Source: Lachnospiraceae bacterium
GTDB taxonomy: Bacteria; Bacillota_A; Clostridia; Lachnospirales; Lachnospiraceae
NCBI GenBank assembly: GCA_031262285.1
Contig: JAISHZ010000302.1
Coordinates: forward strand, 1 to 22,406
Length of the DNA: 22,406 nt
Reading direction: 5' to 3'
The notes under the pieces were generated by a model. That model ran no database searches. It was not told the origin of the DNA and saw only the letters and a list, made by a program, of their open reading frames with translations. Position numbers and translations under genes: made by a program. This document shows, piece after piece, positions 1 to 9,364 of the stretch (positions are counted from its first letter, which is position 1; each line of letters starts with the position of its first letter).

Positions 1-1801
<1,801 letters not shown>

Positions 1802-1827
1802 AACGGTGTAAAACATTTAAAAAGGTG

Positions 1828-1856
1828 TTGACAGCCTTTTCAAAGAGGGTTATACT
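1828..1856 (+). promoter_or_regulatory. Sigma-A type promoter of the rimP-nusA-infB operon
   Basis: TTGACA (1828-1833) and TATACT (1851-1856) are separated by exactly 17 bp, a perfect -35 and a five-of-six -10 element. It lies 27 bp after the groEL stop and points at rimP. Transcription would begin near 1862-1864, giving a leader of about 100 nt to the preferred rimP start. The match is from the sequence; activity is inferred. Confidence 0.8.
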
Positions 1857-1881
1857 TGCAAAAGTATTTATGATGTAGATT

Positions 1882-1912
1882 GAAAGAGTGGACGCGTTCC
1901 ACTCTTTCTTAC
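1882..1912 (+). terminator. rimP leader hairpin, candidate attenuator
   Basis: A 10-bp perfect stem, GAAAGAGTGG (1882-1891) with CCACTCTTTC (1899-1908), has a 7-nt loop and is followed by TTACTGTT, a broken U-tract. It starts only about 20 nt after the predicted transcription start, so it is a leader element and not simply the end of groESL. In Bacillus subtilis the rimP(ylxS)-nusA operon leader contains a NusA-dependent terminator used for autoregulation. An imperfect U-tract is typical of such terminators. That this hairpin does the same is inference from position and shape. Confidence 0.6.
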
Positions 1913-1932
1913 TGTTATGATCGAAGATAGAA

Positions 1933-1957
1933 CGTGCGCCGCAGCACGAAGAGGGAG
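1933..1957 (+). promoter_or_regulatory. Small GC hairpin plus Shine-Dalgarno deciding the rimP start
   Basis: CGTGC (1933-1937) and GCACG (1944-1948) form a 5-bp hairpin. It is followed directly by AAGAGGGAG (1949-1957) and then ATG at 1962. An in-frame ATG at 1917 lies almost at the foot of the leader hairpin and has no Shine-Dalgarno, so 1962 is preferred. The arrangement resembles the hairpin-SD units before ylxR, padR, the DJ-1 gene and cpsB in this window. Confidence 0.5.
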
Positions 1958-1961
1958 CATT

Positions 1962-2525
1962 ATGGCAGCCTCAAATTCAACCAAAGACAAAAGTAACCGC
2001 GCGAAACGCGATTTATCTTACTGTGAGCGTACACAGAGTTTAGCAGAACCCATTACAACATCTTATGGGTTAGAGATTTACGATATTGACTACTTAAAAG
2101 AAGGTAGCGAATACTACCTGCGAATTTATATTGACAAACCGGGAGGGGTAACGATTCAAGATTGCGAGAAAGTCAGCAAAGCGATTTCCCCTCTTTTGGA
2201 TAGAGAAGATTTTATAGCAGATTCTTATACTTTCGAAGTAAGTAGTCCGGGTCTTGGACGGATACTAAAAAAAGAGAAGCACCTTGAAAAAAGCCTAGGT
2301 GAGCTTGTGGAAGTGAAACGCTACAAGCCGGACGAACAAGGGATCAAAGAATACAGTGGTATCTTACACCAATTTGATACTAAGACGATCACGCTAATGG
2401 ATCAAGCGAAGACGATAGAGATCCCAAGAGAGAAGATTGCAAGAATACGGCTAGCGTTAGTGATAGATAGGGACGAGACCGTCCGGAGCGCGGAAAGAAT
2501 GGAGGAAATAGGAAAAGATGAATAA
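1962..2525 (+). CDS. rimP: Ribosome maturation factor RimP
   Basis: 187 residues from ATG 1962; an upstream in-frame ATG at 1917 would add 15. RimP binds the pre-30S subunit and assists late assembly of the small subunit. The N-terminal alpha/beta domain is recognisable from the segments YGLEIYDIDYLKEG, YYLRIYIDKPGG and DCEKVSKAISPLLD, followed by YTFEVSSPGLGR, the typical RimP core. The C-terminal SH3-like domain follows (VEVKRY, ITLMDQ, IPREKIARIRL). The stop overlaps nusA by 8 bases (ATGAATAA), so the two are probably translationally coupled. This is the first gene of the operon and sits behind the 1828-1856 promoter. The first 25 residues are polar and basic and vary in the family. Confidence 0.93.
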   Translation: MAASNSTKDKSNRAKRDLSYCERTQSLAEPITTSYGLEIYDIDYLKEGSEYYLRIYIDKPGGVTIQDCEKVSKAISPLLDREDFIADSYTFEVSSPGLGRILKKEKHLEKSLGELVEVKRYKPDEQGIKEYSGILHQFDTKTITLMDQAKTIEIPREKIARIRLALVIDRDETVRSAERMEEIGKDE

Positions 2526-3801
2526 AGAATTGATCGATGCGATGGAGGTGTTGGAAAAAGAAAAAGCAATCAGTAAGGAGGTTCTTTTTGAAGCGATTGA
2601 GAATTCTCTTTTGACAGCGTGCAGAAATCACTTCGGAAAATCAGACAATGTTAAAGTTCAGATAGACAGAGAAAGCGGAGATTTTCGTTGCTTTGCACTG
2701 AAAGAAGTCGTATTGACACAAGAAGAGATAGAAGATACTACTCTTCAGATCAGCTTAGCGGATGCTGCTAAACTGTCAAGACAGATTCAAGTCGGTGACT
2801 CTATAAATGTAGAAATTAAATCCAAAGAATTTGGGCGGATCGCCACCCAGAATGCCAAAAACGTGATTTTACAAAAAATCCGTGAGGAAGAACGGAATAT
2901 CCTCTTTAATCAATATTATGAAAAAGAAAAAGACATCGTAACAGGAGTGGTACAACGCCACATGAATCGCAATATCGGCATCAACTTGGGCAAAGTAGAC
3001 GCGATCTTAACAGAAAACGAGCAAGTGAAGAACGAAGATTTAAGACCGATGGAGCGAATTAAAGTCTATGTATTGGAAGTAAAGAATACACCGAAAGGGC
3101 CACGTATCAGCGTAAGCCGCACACACCCGGAGTTGGTCAAACGACTATTTGAAACGGAAGTAACGGAAATACGAGAAGGAATCGTCGAAATCAAAAGTAT
3201 CGCCAGAGAACCGGGAAGCCGTACCAAGATAGCGGTATGGAGCAGCAATCCACAGGTGGATGCTCTTGGTGCTTGTGTAGGACTCAATGGAGCGAGGGTC
3301 AGTGCCATCGTAGAGGAATTACGCGGAGAAAAGATTGACATCGTCACATGGGATGAGAATCCGGGCAATTTGATTCAAAACGCTTTATCTCCTGCCAAAA
3401 TAGTCGCTGTTTTTGCAGATCCGGATGAAAAAGTAGCAAAAGTGGTGGTTCCGGATTACCAACTATCCCTCGCAATCGGTCGTGAAGGACAAAACGCCAG
3501 ATTGGCAGCGCGCTTGACGGGATATAAGATTGACATCAAATCTGAGACACAGGCGAAGGATGCACCGGGCTTCCGTTACGAAGATTATACCGATGACTAC
3601 GAAGATGAAGACTACGAAGACGACGAGTTTACAGACGAAGATGAAATCTACGAAGACGATGACTTCGAGGATGAGGATTTCGAATTAGATGAATTTGCAG
3701 ATGAAGATGAGGACTATGAAGACGAGGACACTGACTTCGCAGAAGATGATGAGGATATAGACTTCGAAGAAGAAACGATCCCCGATGAGGAAGAAAGTTA
3801 A
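2518..3801 (+). CDS. nusA: Transcription termination/antitermination factor NusA with long acidic tail
   Basis: 427 residues. NusA binds RNA polymerase and RNA and controls pausing, intrinsic termination and antitermination. Visible in order are the RNAP-binding N-terminal domain (about 1-125, starting NKELIDAMEVLEKEKAISKE), an S1 domain (about 135-200, VTGVVQRHMNRNIGINLG), and KH1 and KH2 (about 205-345), with GARVSAIVEELRGEKIDIV and the KH loop LAIGREGQNARLAARLTG. Residues 354-427 are an extreme acidic tail, 50 Asp/Glu of 74 with interspersed Tyr/Phe. Many Firmicute NusA proteins end soon after KH2. The start overlaps the rimP stop, with GGAGG at 2501-2505. Expression may be self-limited through the leader hairpin at 1882-1912. 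Confidence 0.97.
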   Translation: MNKELIDAMEVLEKEKAISKEVLFEAIENSLLTACRNHFGKSDNVKVQIDRESGDFRCFALKEVVLTQEEIEDTTLQISLADAAKLSRQIQVGDSINVEIKSKEFGRIATQNAKNVILQKIREEERNILFNQYYEKEKDIVTGVVQRHMNRNIGINLGKVDAILTENEQVKNEDLRPMERIKVYVLEVKNTPKGPRISVSRTHPELVKRLFETEVTEIREGIVEIKSIAREPGSRTKIAVWSSNPQVDALGACVGLNGARVSAIVEELRGEKIDIVTWDENPGNLIQNALSPAKIVAVFADPDEKVAKVVVPDYQLSLAIGREGQNARLAARLTGYKIDIKSETQAKDAPGFRYEDYTDDYEDEDYEDDEFTDEDEIYEDDDFEDEDFELDEFADEDEDYEDEDTDFAEDDEDIDFEEETIPDEEES

Positions 3802-3803
3802 TC

Positions 3804-3881
3804 ATTGAAAAGCAAATAATGTTTTCACGCCTTGATTCGAATGCGAAGCTATAGTACACGCGCCGTCGCGCGCAGACGGGA
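3804..3881 (+). repeat. 5'-UTR hairpin/SD module before ylxR
   Basis: The 86-bp gap between nusA and ylxR contains, in order: TGAAAA/TTTTCA (3805-3810 with 3822-3827), the decamer CGCCTTGATT (3828-3837), a GC-rich palindrome GCGC/GCGC (3860-3863 with 3868-3871), and AGACGGGA (3874-3881) as Shine-Dalgarno six bases before the ylxR ATG. The same order and the same CGCCTTGATT and CGCGCAGACGGGA strings occur on the minus strand before padR, and in modified form before the DJ-1 gene. It is read here as one member of a dispersed intergenic repeat. Confidence 0.6.
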
Positions 3882-3887
3882 ATAAAT

Positions 3888-4157
3888 ATGAAAAAGGTGG
3901 TACTTCGGCAATGCATAGGGTGCGGTGTCATGAAATCGAAAAAAGAAATGATACGCGTCATACGTTCACCCGAAGGGTCGATTGGATTGGATACAACAGG
4001 AAAGAAGAACGGACGAGGTGCATATCTTTGTAAACAAGAAGAATGTTTGCAAAAATCTCGTAAGAAAAAAGGTCTGGAACGCTCCTTTCAAGTACAGATA
4101 CCGGAAGCAGTCTATGAAGCGCTGGAGGAGGAATTAAGGAATATTGAGGCAAAATAA
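3888..4157 (+). CDS. ylxR: YlxR family RNA-binding protein (DUF448)
   Basis: 89 residues, a normal length. YlxR is a small basic protein of the nusA-infB operon. It has been proposed to bind RNA and, in other bacteria, linked to RNase P or transcription control, so its exact role here is not fixed. Visible family motifs are RQCIGCG near the N-terminus, the VIRSPEG strand, and GRGAYLC followed by a Lys-rich helix. The two Cys pairs fit the conserved positions. The start ATG is set by AGACGGGA six bases upstream, part of the hairpin-SD module. Its 3' end overlaps the TTG start of ylxQ by 14 bases, suggesting coupled translation. Confidence 0.92.
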   Translation: MKKVVLRQCIGCGVMKSKKEMIRVIRSPEGSIGLDTTGKKNGRGAYLCKQEECLQKSRKKKGLERSFQVQIPEAVYEALEEELRNIEAK

Positions 4158-4479
4158 AGTACTGTCGCTATTAGGAATCGCGGCGAAGGGCGGCAATGTA
4201 GTAAGCGGAGAGCAACAAACCCTAAACGCGATACGGAACAAGTCAGCATTTCTTGTTTTTATCGCAGTTGATGCTTCTGCCAACACAGAGAAATTGTTTA
4301 CTGATAAATGCTCTTTTCATGAGGTGGCTGTGTGCAAGTTTGGTTCAAAGGAAGGCTTGGGTCGAGCTATCGGAAAAGGAGATCGTTCGTCTCTTGCCAT
4401 ATGTGACAAGGGACTGGCGCAAGCGCTGACGAAACAAATAGAACGAGATGCCGCGCAGACGGCCGAATGGAGGGAGTAG
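4144..4479 (+). CDS. ylxQ: YlxQ, L7Ae/L30e/Gadd45-family putative K-turn RNA-binding protein
   Basis: 111 residues starting at TTG 4144; no ATG fits the conserved N-terminus. The family's beginning is clear ([22 protein letters not shown]), followed by [17 protein letters not shown] and the [21 protein letters not shown] segment, as in L7Ae-like K-turn binding proteins. Its cellular target is not established. GGAGG lies at 4127-4131 and AAGGA at 4136-4140, both at imperfect distances, and coupling to ylxR is likely. The last codons carry CGCGCAGACGG (4452-4462) and the GGAGGGAG that serves infB, so its C-terminal residues may be shaped by the infB translation signal. The infB ATG follows the stop by one base. 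Confidence 0.9.
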   Translation: MRQNKVLSLLGIAAKGGNVVSGEQQTLNAIRNKSAFLVFIAVDASANTEKLFTDKCSFHEVAVCKFGSKEGLGRAIGKGDRSSLAICDKGLAQALTKQIERDAAQTAEWRE

Positions 4480-4480
4480 A

Positions 4481-7400
4481 ATGGCGAATCAGAATGGCAA
4501 TAGTATCAGAATATATACTCTGGCAAAAGAATTAGGAGTTCCCGGCAATGAAATTATCTCCTATTTGTCAAAGGTAGGAGTGGAGGGAAAAACGCCGTCA
4601 AGTTCGGTAGGAGAAGAACTGGCGACGAAGATTAGGGAACACTCAAAAGGAAAGGGTTTGTCTGCGGCTTCAAAGGAAGACGCTTTGCCACAACCACCTA
4701 AAACGCAATCCCCAACGACAGGAAATGCCAAAAAGAAGGAACTCACAGCGTCGCCTCCCCTTACGGGTAAGCAAAATAGGGTCAAGAAAGCAGACGATGA
4801 AATCAAACCGCAGACCGATGAAGAAACAAAGAAAGTGAAAGATAAACAAGAACAAAGTATGCAGAATAGTAAACCAGAGAACAAAAACAATATCAAAGTG
4901 CAGAGTACAGCAGATATCAAAACGCAAAGCGTAACAGATTCAAAGGCGAAAAGCGTTACGGATTCTAAGGCGCAAGGTGTATCAGAATCAAAGATACAAG
5001 GTGCATCAGAATCCAAGTCGCAAGGTGCATCAGAATCCAATACGCACAGCGTCTCGAATTCCAAGACGCACGATGTAGTTGAGCAAAAACAAAAAAGTAC
5101 ACTCGATATGAAAAAAGACCGTCCGAGTGAGAAAAAAGACGACAATGCGCAAAAAAAGAGTAAGCGTAACATTGTGGTCATGCTCAATCCGGAAAACTCT
5201 CAATCTTCACGGAGTGCACAACATACCGGGAAACCGTCCTATTCGGGGAAACAACCGTATCCCGGGAAACCATCTCAGACAGGGAAACCATCTCAGACAG
5301 GGAAACCAGCTCAACCCGGGAGACCATCTCAGTCTGGGAAACCACAGCAAAACAATCAACAAAGAACTGCATCTCGCCCTCCTGTGGGACGTGAACAGGC
5401 AGCTCGCAAGGATAGAGATCCGAGACAACAGAAACCTAAGACGACTGTTCCCATTCCAAGAGGACCGATCAGACCGTTGACACCGCCGTCTCCTCCGCCA
5501 ACGGTACAGATGGAGCTATCTCCGGATCAAAAACGTACGATGGAAGCAAAGACAGCGCAGATCGCAGAAAAACAAACGCAAAAAGCGCAGCTTTCTTCGC
5601 AACCCATAGAAACGACAGAGTCCATCGCATCTACTTCCAAGAACCAGGTCGTTCCAAGTGTTCAGCCAATAAATAGCGAGAGTTCTTTGTCTTCCTCCAA
5701 AATAGAACAAATCCTTGTAAAACCTGCCAAGGCAGAAAAAGGTAGCGAAGAAATCAACCAAGGGGAACAACGTCCAGACCTCAGTTCTCATCAAGGTGAA
5801 GCACGACAAAGTAAACCGGATTCTTCTCAAGATAGATCACAACAAGACACACAAGGAACCCAAGATTCGCAAGGAAACCAAGGTTCTCATCAAGATAGAC
5901 CGCGTCAAGGATCGCAAAGCACACAAGGTTCCCAAGGAACGCAAGGTTCCCACGGAACGCAAGGTTCCCACCAAGGCGGACAGCGCCAAGATACCGGATC
6001 TAACCAAGGCGAACAGCGCCAAGGGAGCGGATCCTACCAAGGCGGACAGCGCCAAGGGAGCGGATCCTACCAAGGCGGACAGCGCCAAGGGAGCGGATCC
6101 TATCAAGGCGGACAGCGCCAGGATACCGGATCTAACCAAGGCGGACAACGCCAAGGGAGCGGATCCTACCAAGGCGGACAACGCCAAGGAACCGGATCCT
6201 ACCAAGGCGGACAACGCCAGGATACCGGATCTAACCAAGGCGGACAACGCCAAGGGAGCGGATCCTACCAAGGCGGACAGCGCCAAGGAACCGGATCCTA
6301 CCAAGACGGACAGCGTCAGGGTACCGGATCCTACCAAGGCGGACAGCGCCAAGGGACAGGATCTTATCAAGGCGGACAGCGCCAAGGAACAGGATCTTAT
6401 CAAGGTGGACAGCGCCAGGGGACGGGATCCTATCAAGGCGGACAGCGCCAAGATGCCGGTTCTTATCAAGGCGGGCAAAATCGTGGTTCTTATGGATCAA
6501 GACCACCGCAAGGCGGGTATGCACAAGGAGAACGCCGTGGTTATGGCGCGGATCGCAATACGAATACCGGACGCCCGGGCAGTACCGATACTAGGAATGA
6601 TCGCAGTCGCCCGATGAATGGACGACCGGGCGGATTTCCCAATAGACCCGCCGGAACCTATCAAGGTAGAAGCGGAGCACCCGGATTTAGACCGGGCGCA
6701 GATCAAAAGCCGGAAGCACCTTTTGGCTCATCGAGAGCTACAGCCACAACAGGACGCGACGGTCGTAAATTCATACCGGGCAAAGGTTTTTCTACGACGG
6801 CACAAGGAAAAGATTCCGATAAGAAGCGCGAAGATGATAAGAGACGCTTTGTTCAAGAGAAAGATCGCCGCTCCAAAAAAGAAATTGTTTTTGAAGAAGA
6901 CGAGAAAGCAAAGACAAGACCCGGTAGATTTATTAAACCAAAAGAAAAAAAAGAAGATATCGAAAAAGAAACCATTAAAGTGATCATTCTTCCGGACTCT
7001 CTTACGATAAAAGAACTGGCAGAAAAGATGAAACAACCGGCTGCCGGGATTATTAAGAAACTCTTCTTAACAGGTCGTATTGTAACAGTGAATCAAGAGA
7101 TCACATACGAAGATGCGGAAGAAATCGCGATGGGATACGAAATCCTGTGCGAAAGAGAAGTCAAAGTCGACGTCATCGAAGAGCTTTTGAAAGAGGACGA
7201 AGAAGACGCAGGTGAAATGCAGGAACGCCCTCCTGTTATTTGCGTAATGGGTCACGTGGATCATGGTAAGACGTCCCTTTTGGATGCGATACGCAAGACC
7301 AACGTCACCGACAAAGAAGCCGGTGGGATCACGCAGCATATCGGCGCTTATACCGTTCAATTGGGTGAACGCAAGATCACCTTCTTGGACACACCCGGTC

Positions 7401-8725
7401 ACGAGGCGTTTACCGCTATGCGTATGCGTGGAGCAAATGCGACGGACATCGCGATATTGGTAGTCGCTGCCGATGATGGAGTGATGCCGCAGACAGTGGA
7501 AGCGATCAGTCACGCAAAAGCAGCAGGGATCGAAATCATCGTAGCTGTCAATAAAGTGGATAAACCATCTGCAAATGTAGAACGCGTGAAACAAGAATTG
7601 ACCGAATATGGTCTGGTCAGCGAAGACTGGGGTGGAAACACGGTATTTGCACCAGTTTCCGCAAAGAACGGAGAAGGAATCCCACAATTATTGGAAATGA
7701 TTCTACTCACCGCTGACATTATGGAACTACGCGCCAACCCGGACAGACGCGCCAGAGGACTTGTCATCGAAGCACAGCTTGACAAAGGACGCGGACCGGT
7801 CGCTACCGTTCTGGTTCAAAAAGGGACACTTCATGTGGGAGATTTTATCTCCGCAGGAGCAAGTCACGGAAAAGTACGCGCCATGATTGATGATAAAGGC
7901 AAAAGAGTCAAAGAAGCTAGACCCTCTATGCCGGTTGAAATATTAGGATTGTCGGACGTACCGGGTGCCGGTGAAGTCTTCCTGTCGCATGATAACGATA
8001 AGACTGCCAAGAATTATGCAGAGACGTATTTGACACAAAATAAAGAACGAATGCTGGAAGAAATCAAATCCAAGATGTCATTGGATGATCTTTTCTCGCA
8101 AATCAAAGAAGGAAACTTAAAAGAACTCAACTTGATCGTAAAGGCCGACGTTCAAGGCAGCGTAGAAGCAGTGAAACAATCCTTGACGAAGCTTTCCAAT
8201 GAAGAAGTGGTCGTAAAATGTATCCACGGCGGAGTTGGCGCGATCAATGAATCTGACGTCATGTTGGCTTCCACATCAAACGCGATTATTATCGGATTCA
8301 ATGTTCGTCCGGATGCGGCAGCAAAAGCAACGTCAGAACGCGAAAACGTAGATTTAAGACTATACAAAGTTATTTATCAAGCAATAGAAGACATACAACT
8401 TGCCATGAAGGGTATGCTTGATCCAATCTTTGAAGAAAAAATAATCGGTCATGCGGAAGTGCGACAGATATTCAAAGCGTCTGCGATCGGCAATATCGCC
8501 GGATCTTATGTCATGGACGGTACCTTCCAAAGAGGCGCAAGCGTACGTATTACCAGAGAAGGAAAACAGATTTTCGAAGGTAAGTTAGCCTCTCTGAAAC
8601 GCTTCAAAGATGATGTCAAAGAAGTGAAAACCGGATTTGAATGTGGTCTTGTCTTTGAAGGATTTGACCATATCCAAGAGTTGGATATGGTGGAAGCATA
8701 TATCATGGTCGAAGTGCCTAGATAA
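4481..8725 (+). CDS. infB: Translation initiation factor IF2 with giant repetitive N-terminal region
   Basis: 1414 residues from ATG 4481, chosen because GGAGGGAG (4469-4476) precedes it and [19 protein letters not shown] is the usual IF2 start; an in-frame ATG at 4448 lies within ylxQ. IF2 is the GTPase that brings initiator fMet-tRNA to the 30S subunit and promotes subunit joining. In order: an IF2N domain (about 1-55), a low-complexity Lys/Ser/Gln/Gly region (about 60-830) with several repeat families, a second IF2N domain (about 835-885), the G domain with GHVDHGKT (924-931), [12 protein letters not shown] and SAKNGEG, then the beta-barrel and C2 domains ending VEVPR. The usual sizes recalled are about 700-1000 residues. 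The catalytic core looks intact; the extra length is all in the linker. Confidence 0.98.
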   Translation: MANQNGNSIRIYTLAKELGVPGNEIISYLSKVGVEGKTPSSSVGEELATKIREHSKGKGLSAASKEDALPQPPKTQSPTTGNAKKKELTASPPLTGKQNRVKKADDEIKPQTDEETKKVKDKQEQSMQNSKPENKNNIKVQSTADIKTQSVTDSKAKSVTDSKAQGVSESKIQGASESKSQGASESNTHSVSNSKTHDVVEQKQKSTLDMKKDRPSEKKDDNAQKKSKRNIVVMLNPENSQSSRSAQHTGKPSYSGKQPYPGKPSQTGKPSQTGKPAQPGRPSQSGKPQQNNQQRTASRPPVGREQAARKDRDPRQQKPKTTVPIPRGPIRPLTPPSPPPTVQMELSPDQKRTMEAKTAQIAEKQTQKAQLSSQPIETTESIASTSKNQVVPSVQPINSESSLSSSKIEQILVKPAKAEKGSEEINQGEQRPDLSSHQGEARQSKPDSSQDRSQQDTQGTQDSQGNQGSHQDRPRQGSQSTQGSQGTQGSHGTQGSHQGGQRQDTGSNQGEQRQGSGSYQGGQRQGSGSYQGGQRQGSGSYQGGQRQDTGSNQGGQRQGSGSYQGGQRQGTGSYQGGQRQDTGSNQGGQRQGSGSYQGGQRQGTGSYQDGQRQGTGSYQGGQRQGTGSYQGGQRQGTGSYQGGQRQGTGSYQGGQRQDAGSYQGGQNRGSYGSRPPQGGYAQGERRGYGADRNTNTGRPGSTDTRNDRSRPMNGRPGGFPNRPAGTYQGRSGAPGFRPGADQKPEAPFGSSRATATTGRDGRKFIPGKGFSTTAQGKDSDKKREDDKRRFVQEKDRRSKKEIVFEEDEKAKTRPGRFIKPKEKKEDIEKETIKVIILPDSLTIKELAEKMKQPAAGIIKKLFLTGRIVTVNQEITYEDAEEIAMGYEILCEREVKVDVIEELLKEDEEDAGEMQERPPVICVMGHVDHGKTSLLDAIRKTNVTDKEAGGITQHIGAYTVQLGERKITFLDTPGHEAFTAMRMRGANATDIAILVVAADDGVMPQTVEAISHAKAAGIEIIVAVNKVDKPSANVERVKQELTEYGLVSEDWGGNTVFAPVSAKNGEGIPQLLEMILLTADIMELRANPDRRARGLVIEAQLDKGRGPVATVLVQKGTLHVGDFISAGASHGKVRAMIDDKGKRVKEARPSMPVEILGLSDVPGAGEVFLSHDNDKTAKNYAETYLTQNKERMLEEIKSKMSLDDLFSQIKEGNLKELNLIVKADVQGSVEAVKQSLTKLSNEEVVVKCIHGGVGAINESDVMLASTSNAIIIGFNVRPDAAAKATSERENVDLRLYKVIYQAIEDIQLAMKGMLDPIFEEKIIGHAEVRQIFKASAIGNIAGSYVMDGTFQRGASVRITREGKQIFEGKLASLKRFKDDVKEVKTGFECGLVFEGFDHIQELDMVEAYIMVEVPR
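5963..6484 (+). repeat. 33-bp in-frame minisatellite inside infB
   Basis: Fifteen full 33-bp units (5963-6457) and one partial unit encode an 11-residue motif, [12 protein letters not shown], at IF2 residues about 495-668. Variants include GSN and GSH at the start and QDT or QDA at the end. Units 5-7 (6095-6193) and 8-10 (6194-6292) form a duplicated 99-bp block that differs at only three bases, a sign of recent unit-level duplication. No insertion breaks the reading frame. Shorter related repeats (TQGSQG, GKPSQT, QGASESK) lie upstream, at about 4930-5060, 5220-5340 and 5840-5960. Confidence 0.95.
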
Positions 8726-8920
8726 CAAGAAGGCGTTACTATTCACGCCTACGGCGTTCATAGCAACAAATCGCACAAATCACTATTCGATAATAACATC
8801 ACTACGCAATGTTATTATCGAATCACGATTTGGCGCTTGCAACCCTTGCTAAATTGTGCATTCTGCACAATTTAGACTGCGCGAAACACGACTTGTAGTA
8901 ACAAGAAGGCATCAATTCAC
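8723..8920. repeat. Palindrome-rich intergenic segment between short direct repeats
   Basis: The 225-bp gap between infB and rbfA has the 12-mer TAACAAGAAGGC at 8723-8734 and again at 8899-8910, each followed 4-6 bases later by ATTCAC. Between them lie a 15-bp stem with 9-nt loop (8785-8799 with 8809-8823), a 12-bp stem with 3-nt loop (8849-8860 with 8864-8875), and two competing small hairpins using AGGCGT (8731-8736), ACGCC (8745-8749) and GGCGT (8753-8757). No U-tract follows the stems, so they are poor terminators. The layout resembles a small inserted palindromic element with flanking duplication; that origin is inference. Confidence 0.6.
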
Positions 8921-8950
8921 CGGATGTGTTCATCCGAGAAAGGAGCTTTC

Positions 8951-9328
8951 ATGAAAAAGAATAGCTTGAAATGGAATCGGATTAATACACAATTACAAAA
9001 AGTATTAGGAGAACTCATACGAAGTGAAGTCAAAGATCCCCGCGTAGGACCTATGACAAGCGTGACACTCGTGGCAGTTGCGCCGGATTTGAAAACTTGT
9101 AAGGTATGGGTGAGCGCGCTCGGTGATCAAAAAGTCAGAGAAGATACGATAAAAGGCTTAAAAAATGCGGAAGGATTTTTGCGGACGCGTCTTGCAAAAG
9201 AAGTCAATTTACGCACGACTCCTGAACTGACTTTTCTGATGGATGAATCCATAGAATATGGTATGGAAATGTCGCGCAAAATTGATGAACTTATGGAACA
9301 AGAAGAAAAACGGATGCAAACTCCATAA
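8951..9328 (+). CDS. rbfA: 30S ribosome-binding factor RbfA
   Basis: 125 residues from ATG 8951, the usual length. RbfA binds the 30S subunit near the 5' helix of 16S rRNA and assists its maturation, particularly in the cold. The KH-type fold is recognisable: RINTQLQKVLGELIRSEVKDPRV, then VTLVAVAPDLKTCKVWVSALG, GFLRTRLAKEVNLRTTPELTF and DESIEYGMEMSRKIDEL. The start is fixed by AAAGGAG (8939-8945); an in-frame ATG at 8924 lies within a CGGATG/CATCCG hairpin (8921-8926 with 8931-8936) and would add nine non-family residues. It follows the palindromic gap after infB and precedes nrnA by 36 bases. Confidence 0.95.
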   Translation: MKKNSLKWNRINTQLQKVLGELIRSEVKDPRVGPMTSVTLVAVAPDLKTCKVWVSALGDQKVREDTIKGLKNAEGFLRTRLAKEVNLRTTPELTFLMDESIEYGMEMSRKIDELMEQEEKRMQTP

Positions 9329-9364
9329 GCAATAGACGCGTCAAAGACAAGTTGGGAGTACAGA

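Noticed and set aside
1917..1961. ATG 1917 as the rimP start
   Set aside because: It lies just after the leader hairpin with no Shine-Dalgarno, and the added residues are not family-like. ATG 1962 has AAGAGGGAG at good distance.
5963..6484. CRISPR-like periodicity
   Set aside because: Units are contiguous with no unique spacers, and the array lies in frame inside infB; it is a protein-coding minisatellite.
5796..6617. Long open frames on + (273 codons) and - (about 213 codons) strands across the infB repeat, encoding regular repetitive peptides
   Set aside because: They are shadows of a 33-bp repeat whose length is divisible by three, so any frame free of stops in one unit stays open. The infB frame is the one joined to conserved domains on both sides.
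8637..8852. 71-codon + strand frame running from the infB end into the palindromic gap
   Set aside because: Most of it is a shadow of infB, and the rest reads through inverted repeats. There is no Shine-Dalgarno and no recognisable domain.
8785..8875. The two large stems after infB as intrinsic terminators
   Set aside because: Neither is followed by a U-tract, and rbfA, nrnA and truB downstream show no obvious promoter of their own, so readthrough is expected.
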